Below are positions 16,560-25,413 of a stretch of DNA of 64,000 nt, piece after piece. The position numbers and the translations under genes are program-made. Origin of the DNA: JAFDVJ01 sp964487505 (GTDB taxonomy: Bacteria > Acidobacteriota > Blastocatellia > Pyrinomonadales > Pyrinomonadaceae). The notes under the pieces are model-generated. The model had not been told where the DNA came from. It made no database searches and saw only the letters and a list, made by a program, of their open reading frames with translations. The number at the start of each line of letters is the position of its first letter. Position 1 is the first letter of the stretch. Location: contig CAZARD010000009.1 of assembly GCA_964487505.1 (NCBI GenBank), positions 1 to 64,000 on the forward strand. The letters are read 5' to 3'.

Positions 16560-16635
16560 TAACACGCTCGTGCAAGCGGGACGCTTGCGCTCCAGTCAAA
16601 ATCCGCAATCCCAAATCCGAATTCCGAAATTCCTA
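16560..16635. repeat. Family F and family A repeat words
   Basis: GTGCAAGCGGGACGCTTGCG at 16572-16591 repeats the right end of the element at 6630-6753. It is followed by AAAATCCGCAATCCCAAATC and CGAAATTCC words that run into the last codons of the 2-oxoacid dehydrogenase gene. Confidence 0.65.
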
Positions 16636-18798
16636 GTATCGGGTCAACTCCCGCGCTGCGTTTTCGACGTCTTCGATCTGGGGAAGAATATAGTCTTCGA
16701 CCTGCGGCGCGTAGGCGACGAAGGTGTCGGTCGCGCCGACACGCCTGACCGGGGCGTCGAGGTACTCGAACAGTTCATCCGAAATGCGGGCCGCGATCTC
16801 GGCTCCGTAGCCGTACGAAAGCGGATCTTCGTGCGCGACGATCACGCGCGAGGTCTTCTTGACCGATTCGGCGACGGCTTCCCAATCATACGGGACCAGC
16901 GTCCGCAGATCGATGACCTCGACCGAAATGCCTTCCTTCTCGAGCCGTTTCGCCGCTTCGAAAGAACGCTGAACGAGGGCCCCAAAAGTGATGACGGTGA
17001 CGTCGCTTCCCTCTTTCACGGTCTTCGCCTTGCCGAACGGGATCAGGAATTCCGACGAAGGATACTGCGATTTGTTATAGACCTGGCGATAAAGATGCTT
17101 GTGCTCGAGGAACATCACCGGGTCGTCGCAGCGGATCGCGGTCCGCAAGAGCCCGTTCGCGTCGAGCGCCGTCGACGGATACACAATCCGGAGGCCGGGC
17201 GTGTGTGCAAAAAGCGTCGTTCCCGACTGCGAGTGGTAGACGGCTCCGCCCTTGAGGTACCCGCCGACCGGAACGCGGATCACCATCGGGCATTTCGAAT
17301 CGCCGTCCGAACGCCAGCGCATCACCGCGACCTCGTTGCGGATCTGGTGCATCGCCGGGAAGATGTAATCGAAGAACTGGATCTCGCAGACGGGCTTAAG
17401 TCCGCGCAAGGCCATTCCCACGGCGCGGCCGACGATGTTCGCTTCCGCGAGCGGCGAGTTGAAAACGCGCGCCGAACCGAATTCGCGCTGCAGGTTGGCG
17501 GTCACCTTGAACACGCCGCCCTTGCCTTTGACCCGGTCGAGGTACTCCTCACGCGAGCAGTCCGCGACGTCCTCTCCAAAGACGACGATCCGCGGATCGC
17601 GCGCCATTTCCTCGTGCATGCATCGGTTGATCAGATCGACCATCGTGCCGGCGTTGCCGGAAAGTTCGGCCCCTTCCTCGGTATCGAACAGAGAGCGGTC
17701 CGTCGGATCGACATCGGGCGAGTAAACGTTCCGGTGCGCCGATTCCGGCGCCGGCTGCGGGGTCGCGATCGCGATGTCCGCCGCCTGGCTGACCTCGGCA
17801 TCGACCTCCTTGCGCAGCGCCTCGAGATCCTCGGAACTCGCGACGCCCTCGGTCATCAGAAACTCGGCGAAGGTCCGGATCGGGTCGATCGACGCGTCGT
17901 GCTCGCGTTCCTCGTCAGGCCGGTACAGTTTCTCGTCATCTGAGAGCGAATGCGAATACGGCCTGATGACCGTCGCGTGGACGAAGGCCGGACCTTTGCG
18001 CTCGCGGCAGTAGGCGACGGCGTCCTTGAACGCGGCATAACTGGCGAGCGGGTCGGTGCCGTCGATCTTCTGGATGAAGAGTCCGGGGAATCCGGTGACG
18101 AGCGTCGAGATGCAGCCGCCGGCCGTGTTGACCTCGACCGGAACGCTGATCGCGTAGCCGTTGTCCTCGACGACGAAGATCACCGGCAGCTTCAGGTTGC
18201 AGGCCGAATTCAGCGCTTCCCACCATTCGCCCTCGCTCGTCGTTCCGTCGCCGACCGACATATAGACGACCTCGTCGCCCTTGAAACCGTGAACGTGCTC
18301 CTTGAGCGCATCGACGAGAGACGCGCGGTACGACGCTTCGGCGGCGCCTACGGCGTGCAGCGCCTGCGATCCGGTGCACGACGACTGCGACGGGACGTTA
18401 AGCGGGACGCTGCCCCAGTGCGACGGCATCTGGCGGCCGTGCGAGTTCGGGTCGGCTTCGGCCCCGACCGACGACCAGAGCATTTCCTGCGGCGTCATTC
18501 CGAGCCCAAGCATCAGCGCGCGGTCGCGGTAATACGGGAAAAACCAGTCGTAACCCGGCCTCATCGCCTTGGCGGCGCCGACGAGGACACCTTCGTGGCC
18601 GGCGCCCGAGATCTGAAAGAAGATCTTGTTCTGGCCCTTGAGCTGTATCTCCTTGTCGTCGATGCGCCGTGCGGCATACATCGTGCGGTACATCTCGACC
18701 AATTCCTTCGGCTCGAGCCCGTGATACTTATCGATCTTGTTCGATTTGGCGGTTTTCGCCGACCCCTTCTTGTTCATTTTCCCGGTTGCAGTTGCCAT
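16633..18798 (-). CDS. 2-oxoacid dehydrogenase E1, alpha and beta subunits fused
   Basis: The 721-residue protein joins two chains that are usually separate. Residues about 25-350 are the E1-alpha fold with the thiamine-diphosphate motif GDGTTSEGEWWEALNSACN (GDG at 183-185) and RDRALMLGLGMTPQEML. Residues about 380-721 are the E1-beta fold (VVFGEDVAD, GLKPVCEIQFFDYIFPA, VIDLRTLVPYDWEAV, HEDPLSYGYGAEI). Fused E1 proteins of this size occur in branched-chain 2-oxoacid dehydrogenases, so decarboxylation of 2-oxoisovalerate-type substrates is likely, feeding branched acyl-CoA synthesis. No E2 or E3 gene is in the window. Confidence 0.92.
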   Translation of the reverse strand: MATATGKMNKKGSAKTAKSNKIDKYHGLEPKELVEMYRTMYAARRIDDKEIQLKGQNKIFFQISGAGHEGVLVGAAKAMRPGYDWFFPYYRDRALMLGLGMTPQEMLWSSVGAEADPNSHGRQMPSHWGSVPLNVPSQSSCTGSQALHAVGAAEASYRASLVDALKEHVHGFKGDEVVYMSVGDGTTSEGEWWEALNSACNLKLPVIFVVEDNGYAISVPVEVNTAGGCISTLVTGFPGLFIQKIDGTDPLASYAAFKDAVAYCRERKGPAFVHATVIRPYSHSLSDDEKLYRPDEEREHDASIDPIRTFAEFLMTEGVASSEDLEALRKEVDAEVSQAADIAIATPQPAPESAHRNVYSPDVDPTDRSLFDTEEGAELSGNAGTMVDLINRCMHEEMARDPRIVVFGEDVADCSREEYLDRVKGKGGVFKVTANLQREFGSARVFNSPLAEANIVGRAVGMALRGLKPVCEIQFFDYIFPAMHQIRNEVAVMRWRSDGDSKCPMVIRVPVGGYLKGGAVYHSQSGTTLFAHTPGLRIVYPSTALDANGLLRTAIRCDDPVMFLEHKHLYRQVYNKSQYPSSEFLIPFGKAKTVKEGSDVTVITFGALVQRSFEAAKRLEKEGISVEVIDLRTLVPYDWEAVAESVKKTSRVIVAHEDPLSYGYGAEIAARISDELFEYLDAPVRRVGATDTFVAYAPQVEDYILPQIEDVENAARELTRY

Positions 18799-19077
18799 TT
18801 TGATCCCTGAATTTGATAACGAGTATTGATATAAAGATAAATTATTTTAGCTCGACGCCCGAAAATCTTCCATATCTGACCTGCAGGTTCGGTCTGCACG
18901 TTATGATTTTCCGGCAAACCAAAAGAATAGCGTATCCGCACCGATTCTGAAAACAGAACGTCGCGTTCGTGAGATCGGAACTCCGGTGTGGATGTGACCG
19001 GGAAACGGCCTTCTCTCTTGACGCAAAAGCTCGCGCTGAAGCAGCCCGCAGCGGGAAATCAAGAATCGGAGACCAGC
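18799..19077. other. Non-coding stretch upstream of the E1 gene
   Basis: The 368 bp between the E1 and M1 peptidase genes contain no convincing ORF. The AT-rich 18830-18850 just upstream of the E1 start is where its promoter should lie, but no clear -35/-10 pair can be named. The far end holds the terminator of the peptidase operon. Confidence 0.5.
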
Positions 19078-19120
19078 AAAAACAATGGCCGTCAGCTGAT
19101 TGCTACCAGCCGACAGCCAT
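19078..19120 (-). terminator. Intrinsic terminator of the M1 peptidase operon
   Basis: Read on the minus strand, ATGGCTGTCGGCTG (19120-19107) and CAGCTGACGGCCAT (19098-19085) form a 14-bp stem with two mismatches and an 8-base loop, followed by TGTTTTTG. Position, stem and T-run fit a Rho-independent terminator about 45 bp after the stop codon. Confidence 0.75.
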
Positions 19121-19166
19121 TTCTGGTCCGATCGATAATTCCGCTGCGTCGGGTGCTTCGGCCGAT

Positions 19167-20834
19167 CTACTCCGCTTTCAGGACCCAGCCGTTCGGGTCG
19201 ATGACCGGCGTCACGCCCTTCGTGTATGTAGTGGCCGTGCCGTCCTTCATCGGCAGTTTCTCGATCCGGCCGTCGACCGAGATCTCGATCGGCATCGGGA
19301 ACGGAAGATCGTTCGGGACATTCCATTTGAAGTCGATCCGGTCGCCGGTCTGGATCATCGAAAGCCGCGGCAGCGCCGGTTGACGGAGATACACCTCGAA
19401 GAACCAGTCGAGGTCCATCCCGGATTCCTCCTCGGCGATGGTCTTGAAATCGTCCGTGTTGACGAACCGCGACTGGCCGCCCGTGGTGACCCGCTCGAGC
19501 GCCTTGGCCGGATATGCCATCCGCCGAAGCGCTCGGAAGAACGCCTTGTCGCCGATCAGTCCGCGCAGCGTGTGGAGCACGACCGCGCCCTTGCCGTAGA
19601 TGTCGCCGTCGCTCTTGATGAAATCGGGGGCCTGAAGATAGACCTCATACGCGATCTTCGCGTCGCGCGGCGCCACGGGCTGCTTGTTCCGGGTGGCCTT
19701 CGCGCGTTTCTTCATCGCATCGAGATACGCGTCCCTGCCCTTCGTCTTTTCGAGGAACAGCGTGTCCATATACGACTGGAACCCTTCGTGGATCCAGAAA
19801 TCGCGCCAGTCGGATGCGGTCACGAGGTTCGCCCACCACTCGTGGCCGAGTTCGTGGAACATCAGCCAGTCGAAGCCGTCCGGATCGTACTTGAACTTGT
19901 TGCCGTAGGCGATGATCGTCGAATGCTCCATTCCGAGATGCGGCGTTTCGGCGATCCCGAGTTTCTGCGAACGGAACGGATAGGGTCCGAGATACTCCTC
20001 GAAGAACGCGAGGTACTTCTTGGTCTGCGCGATCAGGCCGGGCGCCTTGTCTACGCTTTCGGGGAGCGCATAGAAGATCACCGGGAACGTCTCGCCGGTG
20101 ACGCTCCGGTAAGAGTCGACGACCGGCTTGTACGGCGCTATATTGATCGTCACGCCGTAATTGGCGATCGGGTTCGTCATCACCCAGTAATACGTGACGG
20201 TCTTGTCCGGGTTCTTCTGGGTCCGGATGAGTTTCCCGATCGACGCGACGTACAAACCGTCCGGCACGGTCACGGCGATCGTGACCTTGTCGGCCTTGTC
20301 GTGCGGGTAGTCCTTGCACGGGAACATTAGGTCGGCGCCGTCGTTCTGGAAGGCCGTCGAAATCCACGGCGAACCGTCGGCCGTCTTCTCCCACATAAAC
20401 CCGCCGACCCACGGCGGCCGCGGAGCGACGCGCGGAGTGCCGCCGTAACGCACTTCGATCATCACCGTCGCGCCGGCCTGGACCGTATTCGGAAAATAGC
20501 TCCAGATCTTCCCGCCCTTGCGTTCGAAGACCAGTTTCGAGCGCTTGAGGCCATCCAACCGCACAACCTCGGAAACCGTGTACGGCGTGTCGAGATCGAG
20601 AACGAAGACGTTTATCGGCTGAACGATCTTCGCCGTGATCACCGTCGCGCCGCTGATCGACTTGTTCGCCGGATCGACGCTCATCCCGATGTCATACTTC
20701 TGGACGTCGTACGCCGCCTGCTCGTAGGGCACCGGCCCGCCCGTCACCGTCGGCCGCGCGCCGAGGTCGCGCTGCGCCTCGCCGATGATCGCCGCAACGG
20801 CGACGATCGCGATAATTCCGATCAGTCTTTTCAT
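19167..20834 (-). CDS. Exported M1-family metallopeptidase
   Basis: From ATG at 20834 (GGAGA upstream) the 555-residue protein has a short signal peptide (GIIAIVAVAAIIGEAQ), the M1 substrate loop GMEH at 301-304 (GxMEN variant), and the zinc site HELGHEWW with His327, Glu328, His331 and the third ligand Glu350 in HEGFQSY. The C-terminal part has TPVIDPNGWVL, typical of acidobacterial M1 proteins. It lacks the long ERAP-type helical domain, so it is a compact aminopeptidase acting outside the cytoplasm. It follows the TPR gene with one base between stop and start. Confidence 0.9.
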   Translation of the reverse strand: MKRLIGIIAIVAVAAIIGEAQRDLGARPTVTGGPVPYEQAAYDVQKYDIGMSVDPANKSISGATVITAKIVQPINVFVLDLDTPYTVSEVVRLDGLKRSKLVFERKGGKIWSYFPNTVQAGATVMIEVRYGGTPRVAPRPPWVGGFMWEKTADGSPWISTAFQNDGADLMFPCKDYPHDKADKVTIAVTVPDGLYVASIGKLIRTQKNPDKTVTYYWVMTNPIANYGVTINIAPYKPVVDSYRSVTGETFPVIFYALPESVDKAPGLIAQTKKYLAFFEEYLGPYPFRSQKLGIAETPHLGMEHSTIIAYGNKFKYDPDGFDWLMFHELGHEWWANLVTASDWRDFWIHEGFQSYMDTLFLEKTKGRDAYLDAMKKRAKATRNKQPVAPRDAKIAYEVYLQAPDFIKSDGDIYGKGAVVLHTLRGLIGDKAFFRALRRMAYPAKALERVTTGGQSRFVNTDDFKTIAEEESGMDLDWFFEVYLRQPALPRLSMIQTGDRIDFKWNVPNDLPFPMPIEISVDGRIEKLPMKDGTATTYTKGVTPVIDPNGWVLKAE

Positions 20835-20835
20835 T

Positions 20836-21156
20836 TCATTCGTCTCCGAAATCAAGATCAAGCGTCATCCGGTAATCGTTCGCCATCGACGGGTGGCCGT
20901 GTGCGAGCGACACCTCGATCCCCTTCTCGTACGTCGCGCGGGCGTCGGCGCGACGCCCCGCGCGGGCATATGCGCCGGCGAGAACTCCGTAAGCGTTTCC
21001 CTCGTCGTCCGCGGCCGCGAGATAACGTTCGAGAAGTTCGATCACGCCCGCGTCGTCGCCGATTTTCTCGTATTCCTTCGCGAGCCCGAACATCACCATC
21101 GTGTTGTTCGGGTCCGACTCAAGCATTTGCCTGAAAACCTCAATCCTGTTCCGCAT
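20836..21156 (-). CDS. Small tetratricopeptide-repeat protein
   Basis: A 106-residue helical protein with three TPR-like units (PNNTMVMFGLAKEYEKIGD; NAYGVLAGAYARAGRRADA; ATYEKGIEVSLAHG). It has no signal peptide, so it is probably a cytoplasmic protein-interaction module. It is co-transcribed with the M1 peptidase, whose start codon follows its stop by one base. No specific partner can be named. Confidence 0.75.
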   Translation of the reverse strand: MRNRIEVFRQMLESDPNNTMVMFGLAKEYEKIGDDAGVIELLERYLAAADDEGNAYGVLAGAYARAGRRADARATYEKGIEVSLAHGHPSMANDYRMTLDLDFGDE

Positions 21157-21242
21157 CTTGTTCTTCGCGCAATTTTATTACAAATCGGGTAATTTTACAC
21201 ACCGCGCGGCCCTCAAAGCGCGATCCGCCTATGCATATCAAC

Positions 21243-21258
21243 TGGCACGCGAAATGCA
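21243..21258 (+). promoter_or_regulatory. Sigma-54-type promoter for the VWFA-like gene
   Basis: TGGCACG (21243-21249), four bases, then ATGCA (21254-21258) match the RpoN -24/-12 consensus at all but one position with correct spacing. The predicted start is near 21269, 54 nt before the ATG, with GAGGAGG as ribosome-binding site. It is the second such promoter in the window and again precedes a secreted protein. Confidence 0.65.
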
Positions 21259-21322
21259 CGATAGGAATCGGACAAGCTGAAGGAACGCAAGCCTATTTTG
21301 ACGGCATCCGAGGAGGCCCGAA

Positions 21323-22279
21323 ATGAAGTACAGGATCTATTCAGCGATCATCGCCGCGCTGCTGTTCGCGATCGCCGCGCCGGCACAGAACAAACCGACC
21401 ATCCGCACGCCGCAAGCCGGGGGCAACGGCCGCGAGATGTCGATCATCGTGACCGCCGTCCCGCACGGCGACAAGCAAAGGGACATCGCCGCCCGTCTCA
21501 AACCGTCGGATTTCGCGGTCTTCGAAAACAAGATCAAACAACGGATCGTTTCGGTCAAGCCCGCGAGCGACGCGTCGTTGTCCATCGCGATCGCGATCCA
21601 GGACAATCTCAACTGGCGCGTCAACAACGAGATCAAAGGGCTCAAGGATTTCATCGTCAAACTGCCCGAAGGAACGCGCGTGATGACCGCCTATCTCGGA
21701 CTCGGCGGCGCGATCGTAACGCAGGAACTCACGACCGACCGGAAGCAGGCGGCCGACTCGCTGCGGATCATCCGCGGCGGTTCGCTCCCACCTTCGTTCA
21801 GTCCGTTCGAGGGCGTCACGACCGTGGCCAAGCGTTTCGACAACGCTCCCGGCAGGCGGGTGATGATCGTCATCTCTGACGGCTTCGATTTCTCGCGCGG
21901 TTTCGCTGGCGCGAGCCCGTTCTTCTCGATCGAACTCGACCGGGCCATTAAAGAATGCCAACGACGCGGGATCGCGGCCTACACGATCTATGCCCCGGGC
22001 GAGGACCGTCGGCGAATGGGACGCTTCGAGTTCAATTACGGACAAGGGAGTTTGATCAGGCTCGCCGACGAGACCGGCGGGGAAAGTTATTTCACATCGT
22101 TCGATTTCGCCAACTTCGCGCCGTATCTCGAGGAATTCGGCGAGACCGCTGCCCGGCAATGGCTCATCACCTACAAGAGCACAACGGCCGGCAACGGCTT
22201 CCGAACGATCGAGGTCACGACCGATTTCGATATCCATCTGCATCATTTGGCGGGTTACTATCCCCCAAGGACGAAGTAA
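21323..22279 (+). CDS. Secreted VWFA-like domain protein
   Basis: The 318-residue protein has a signal peptide (IYSAIIAALLFAIAAPAQ) and the domain pattern of acidobacterial VWFA-domain proteins: an LKPSDFAVFENKIKQRI strand motif, LSIAIAIQDNLN where a MIDAS motif would lie (the DxSxS is degraded to IQDN), and VMIVISDGFDFSRG. The C-terminus YKSTTAGNGFRTIEV and HLAGYYPPR is also typical of the family. It is probably an extracytoplasmic binding or scaffold protein. The degraded MIDAS suggests no classical metal-dependent adhesion. Confidence 0.8.
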   Translation: MKYRIYSAIIAALLFAIAAPAQNKPTIRTPQAGGNGREMSIIVTAVPHGDKQRDIAARLKPSDFAVFENKIKQRIVSVKPASDASLSIAIAIQDNLNWRVNNEIKGLKDFIVKLPEGTRVMTAYLGLGGAIVTQELTTDRKQAADSLRIIRGGSLPPSFSPFEGVTTVAKRFDNAPGRRVMIVISDGFDFSRGFAGASPFFSIELDRAIKECQRRGIAAYTIYAPGEDRRRMGRFEFNYGQGSLIRLADETGGESYFTSFDFANFAPYLEEFGETAARQWLITYKSTTAGNGFRTIEVTTDFDIHLHHLAGYYPPRTK

Positions 22280-22297
22280 CCGCGCCGACCGAATCGT

Positions 22298-23419
22298 ATG
22301 AGACGCATCAATCGTCGAAAGTTCATCATCAGGCTTGCCGAGGCGGCGCCGTTCGCCGCGCTCGGATTGTTTTTGCTGAGCGACAAGCGCAACGTCGCGC
22401 GCAGCGACGTGAACACGACCGAAGGCGGCGAGACGATCCTTCGTCCCGACGAACGCGAGATCCTGTATCTCGCGTCGCTCGCGCCGAGCGGCCACAATAC
22501 GCAGCCGTGGCGCGTCGACTATCTCGGGCCGTTCCATTGGATCATCGGCAACGAGCCCTCGCGCTGGCTTCCGGCGGTCGATCCGGCCCAGCGCGAAACG
22601 GTGCTGTCGATCGGCGCCTTCGCGCAGAATCTCGATCGCGCCGCCGCACATTTCGGTTATTCGACCGAATGGTCACTGATCGGCGCGGGCAATCAGGACG
22701 ATCGGCTGCTCGAGGTCCGTCTCACGCGTGCGGAAACGGCCGGGTTCGATATCGAGCGCATACGAACCCGGCGAACGCTCCGCGGCGCATTCCGGACGGA
22801 TCCGATCGCCCCCGACGACCTCGCTTTCATCTTTGGCGACGACCGTTCGGGACTCCATTATTTCGCGCCCGAAACAGACGGGTCGCGCTGGATCGCGGAG
22901 AACACTCTGGCGGCGAACCGGACACAGGCGTACCGCGATCAGGCACAGCGCGAACTGAGCGAGTGGGTCCGGTTCTCGAGCCGAGAAGCGGCGCGCTACC
23001 GCGACGGCCTGACGACGGCGAGCATGGAGATCGACGGCTTTGCCGGCTGGTTCGTTCGAAACCTTTACATCCGGGAGAACGTGTTGAGCCGCGATTTCCG
23101 CGAGCGCGGGATCGCAAAAGTGGCGGCACAGGTCGCATCGCACGGCGGATGGATCGTGATCACGTCGCCCGATTCATCGACGGCGTCGCTGATCGACGCC
23201 GGACGGCGAATGGAAAACCTGTTCCTGAAGGTCCGTGAGCGCAACGTCGCGTTCCATCCGATGACGCAGGTCCTTGAGGAAGAGTCGACGCGCATCGCCG
23301 TCAACGAAGCGCTCGGCATCGCGGAGCCTATCCAGTTCATCATCCGCACCGGCTATGCGAACGGCTATCCGGCGCCGGTGTCGATGCGCCGTCCCGCCGA
23401 ATGGTTCGTCCGCGGTTAG
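22298..23419 (+). CDS. Tat-exported Acg-like nitroreductase-family protein
   Basis: The 373-residue protein starts MRRINRRKFIIRLAEAAPFA, a twin-arginine signal (NRRKFI) with hydrophobic core AALGLFLL, implying export of a folded cofactor-containing enzyme. The nitroreductase fold is indicated by LASLAPSGHNTQPWRV, LSIGAFAQNLDRAAAHFGY and QVASHGGWIVITSP, the pattern of the mycobacterial Acg (Rv2032) branch in which the FMN lid is altered. The C-terminal GYANGYPAPVSMRRP is also typical of that branch. Export of an Acg homologue is unusual. It begins an apparent operon that continues to the ABC exporter. Confidence 0.8.
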   Translation: MRRINRRKFIIRLAEAAPFAALGLFLLSDKRNVARSDVNTTEGGETILRPDEREILYLASLAPSGHNTQPWRVDYLGPFHWIIGNEPSRWLPAVDPAQRETVLSIGAFAQNLDRAAAHFGYSTEWSLIGAGNQDDRLLEVRLTRAETAGFDIERIRTRRTLRGAFRTDPIAPDDLAFIFGDDRSGLHYFAPETDGSRWIAENTLAANRTQAYRDQAQRELSEWVRFSSREAARYRDGLTTASMEIDGFAGWFVRNLYIRENVLSRDFRERGIAKVAAQVASHGGWIVITSPDSSTASLIDAGRRMENLFLKVRERNVAFHPMTQVLEEESTRIAVNEALGIAEPIQFIIRTGYANGYPAPVSMRRPAEWFVRG

Positions 23420-23432
23420 GGTCGGAGGCACT

Positions 23433-23855
23433 ATGCTCAAATTCCTATTTGTATTTCTGGTCGCCGTTCACGGATCGATCCATCTGTTGGGATTCGCCAA
23501 GGCATTCGGGCTGGCCGAAATGAGCCAGCTGACGCAACCGATCTCGCGGGCGCAGGGATCGCTCTGGCTTCTTGCGGCCGCCCTTTTTCTCGCCGTCATC
23601 CCCGTGTTCCTGCTCGATCAGGAATGGTGGTGGGCCGTCGCGCTCGCGGCGGTGATCGTCTCGCAGGCGGTGATCTTTTTTGATTGGCAGGACGCGAAGT
23701 TCGGCACGGTCGCGAACGCGATCGTCGCCGTCGCGTTGTTTGCGGTTTTCGGCTGGAACCGGCCGGCCGAACTTGACGCCGTACCGAAGTACGACATTGC
23801 GCGGCATTCGGCGGCATCTGCGGGCGAAACCCGCGTCGAGAGGAGTGAATTATGA
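23433..23855 (+). CDS. Small integral membrane protein (four helices)
   Basis: ATG at 23433 follows GGAGG and gives 140 residues with four hydrophobic segments (LFVFLVAVHGSIHLLGF; LLAAALFLAVIPVFLL; VALAAVIVSQAVIFF; AIVAVALFAVFGW). The N-terminal VHGSIHLLGFAKAF resembles a conserved family of small bacterial membrane proteins of unknown function. Its TGA overlaps the next gene's ATG by four bases. Confidence 0.75.
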   Translation: MLKFLFVFLVAVHGSIHLLGFAKAFGLAEMSQLTQPISRAQGSLWLLAAALFLAVIPVFLLDQEWWWAVALAAVIVSQAVIFFDWQDAKFGTVANAIVAVALFAVFGWNRPAELDAVPKYDIARHSAASAGETRVERSEL

Positions 23856-24175
23856 AGAACGCAACAAAACAACAGTTCGCCTGGACCAAATTCCTGCGTT
23901 TTTACGGCGAACAGAATCAGGGCCGGCTGACGCGCCTCGGGATCTTCGAGCACGGCAACGATTTCTGGATCGAGGACGGCCTGCCTCTGACGGGGATCGA
24001 CTTCGATGCCGATCCCAACCGTCTGACGATCCAGATAATGCTCGGCGACCGTATGACGCACACCATCCCCGATGCGCGGACCGTGAGGATAACGTTCAGC
24101 GCGACCGAGGTCAACGACGGCCTCGACATAACCGATGCCGACGGCAAGACGACCGTGCTCAGGTTCGAGAACTGA
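23852..24175 (+). CDS. DUF5335-like cytoplasmic protein
   Basis: 107 residues; the pattern WTKFLRFYGEQNQGRLTRL, LPLTGIDFDADPNRLTIQI, MTHTIPDARTVRI and DGKTTVLRFEN agrees with the DUF5335 family (short, no signal peptide, unknown function). Translationally coupled to the membrane protein by an ATGA overlap. Confidence 0.72.
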   Translation: MKNATKQQFAWTKFLRFYGEQNQGRLTRLGIFEHGNDFWIEDGLPLTGIDFDADPNRLTIQIMLGDRMTHTIPDARTVRITFSATEVNDGLDITDADGKTTVLRFEN

Positions 24176-24194
24176 CCGCGTCGCGGAGGACTAT

Positions 24195-24623
24195 ATGTAC
24201 AGATTCATTGCGATCATCGCGTTGATAATAATGTTCGCGGCCGGTGCCGCGGCACAGAAAACGGGTTCCCTGTTAACCGAGAAGAGCCTCTTTTGGTCGA
24301 ACGCCGACCCGGCGGTGGAGGTGCTGATTATCGATCGCTGGACAAACTTCAACCTTCTGGTGATAAGCGAGAAGGAGATCGTCCTGACCTACCGGACGTC
24401 GGTCAACTCGTCGCGCGACATCATCGAGAAGATCGAACCGGTCCGCGTCGAGGGATGCCGCAAGTACTTTCTAGTCAAGCACAATTTCTCGCGGACGACG
24501 ATCTGGATGGCGCTCGATATCGATGTTGACGGCAAGCCAGTTCCGGCCCTGACCCGAACTTTTTACGATGGCCTCCTCGAGATCGTCCCGAACGAGCAGT
24601 TCCGCAAGGACCTGCCGAAATAG
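24195..24623 (+). CDS. Exported hypothetical protein
   Basis: ATG at 24195 is preceded by GGAGGA and gives 142 residues with a signal peptide (FIAIIALIIMFAAGAAAQ). The mature part is beta-rich (VEVLIIDRWTNFNLLVIS; LTYRTSVNSSRDIIEKIE) without a motif I recognise. It lies between the DUF5335-like gene and the ABC ATPase in the same orientation, so it may be an accessory of the exporter. Confidence 0.72.
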   Translation: MYRFIAIIALIIMFAAGAAAQKTGSLLTEKSLFWSNADPAVEVLIIDRWTNFNLLVISEKEIVLTYRTSVNSSRDIIEKIEPVRVEGCRKYFLVKHNFSRTTIWMALDIDVDGKPVPALTRTFYDGLLEIVPNEQFRKDLPK

Positions 24624-24638
24624 ATCGAGGTATGGGCA

Positions 24639-25379
24639 ATGGCCGCACCGCAGCCGAGTGCACCCACACAAGAGCGAGAAGCCGTTTTTCGAATCCGCGG
24701 AGTATCCAAGGTGTACCGGATGGGCGAGGTCGAGGTCAACGCGCTGCGGGGCGTTGACCTCGAGATCTTCCGGGGCGAACTGATCGTCATCCTCGGTCCG
24801 TCCGGCGGCGGCAAATCGACCCTGCTCAACATCCTCGGAGGCCTTGACGCGCCGACGAACGGCAAAGTCGATTATCTCGACCACGACCTTACGGAAAATG
24901 ACGACGCCGCGCTGACCGCGTTCCGGCGCGACCACGTCGGATTCGTCTTCCAGTTCTACAACCTGATCCCGAGCCTTACGGCGCGCGAGAACGTCGAACT
25001 CGTGACCGAGATCGCGACGGCCCCAATGTCGCCCGACGAAGCGTTGCGTCTCGTCGGGCTCGAAGAGCGCGTCGATCATTTTCCGGCCCAGCTTTCCGGC
25101 GGCGAACAGCAGCGCGTCGCGATCGCGCGCGCGCTCGCGGTGCAGCCCGAGTTCATTTTGTGCGACGAGCCGACCGGCGCGCGGGAGTTCAAGAGCGGCC
25201 AACTCGTGCTCGAGGTCATCGAGAAGATCAACCGCGAGCTCGGAACGACGACCGCCATCATCACGCACAACGCGGCGATCGGCCGCATGGCCGACCGGGT
25301 GATCCATATGCGCAGCGGCGAGATCGTCGAGATCGAACGAAACACGTCGCGGGCCCGGCCCGAGGAGCTTGTATGGTAA
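24639..25379 (+). CDS. LolD/MacB-type ABC transporter ATPase with altered D-loop
   Basis: 246 residues with Walker A GPSGGGKST (53-61), Q-loop VFQFYNLIPSLTARENV, signature LSGGEQQRVAIARALA, Walker B FILCDEPTGA and switch histidine in IITHN. Where this family has ALDxxTG after Walker B, the protein reads AREFKSGQ, so the Ala-Leu-Asp of the D-loop is lost. It pairs with the FtsX-type permease and HlyD adaptor downstream, a DevBCA/MacB-like export system for lipid, peptide or antibiotic. Confidence 0.92.
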   Translation: MAAPQPSAPTQEREAVFRIRGVSKVYRMGEVEVNALRGVDLEIFRGELIVILGPSGGGKSTLLNILGGLDAPTNGKVDYLDHDLTENDDAALTAFRRDHVGFVFQFYNLIPSLTARENVELVTEIATAPMSPDEALRLVGLEERVDHFPAQLSGGEQQRVAIARALAVQPEFILCDEPTGAREFKSGQLVLEVIEKINRELGTTTAIITHNAAIGRMADRVIHMRSGEIVEIERNTSRARPEELVW

Positions 25380-25413
25380 TGGCGCGCGCGATCGGCACTT
25401 CGGAGGTTCCGCC

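Noticed and set aside
16570..17943. Plus-strand ORF of 457 codons opposite the E1 gene
   Set aside because: Lies antisense to the well-conserved E1 fusion and begins in a repeat; arginine- and aspartate-rich shadow composition.
18969..20330. Plus-strand ORF of 453 codons opposite the M1 peptidase
   Set aside because: Antisense to the HELGH-containing gene; no start signals and no recognisable domain.
21341..22651. Minus-strand ORF of 436 codons
   Set aside because: Covers two real plus-strand genes (VWFA-like and Acg-like) in antisense; shadow composition.
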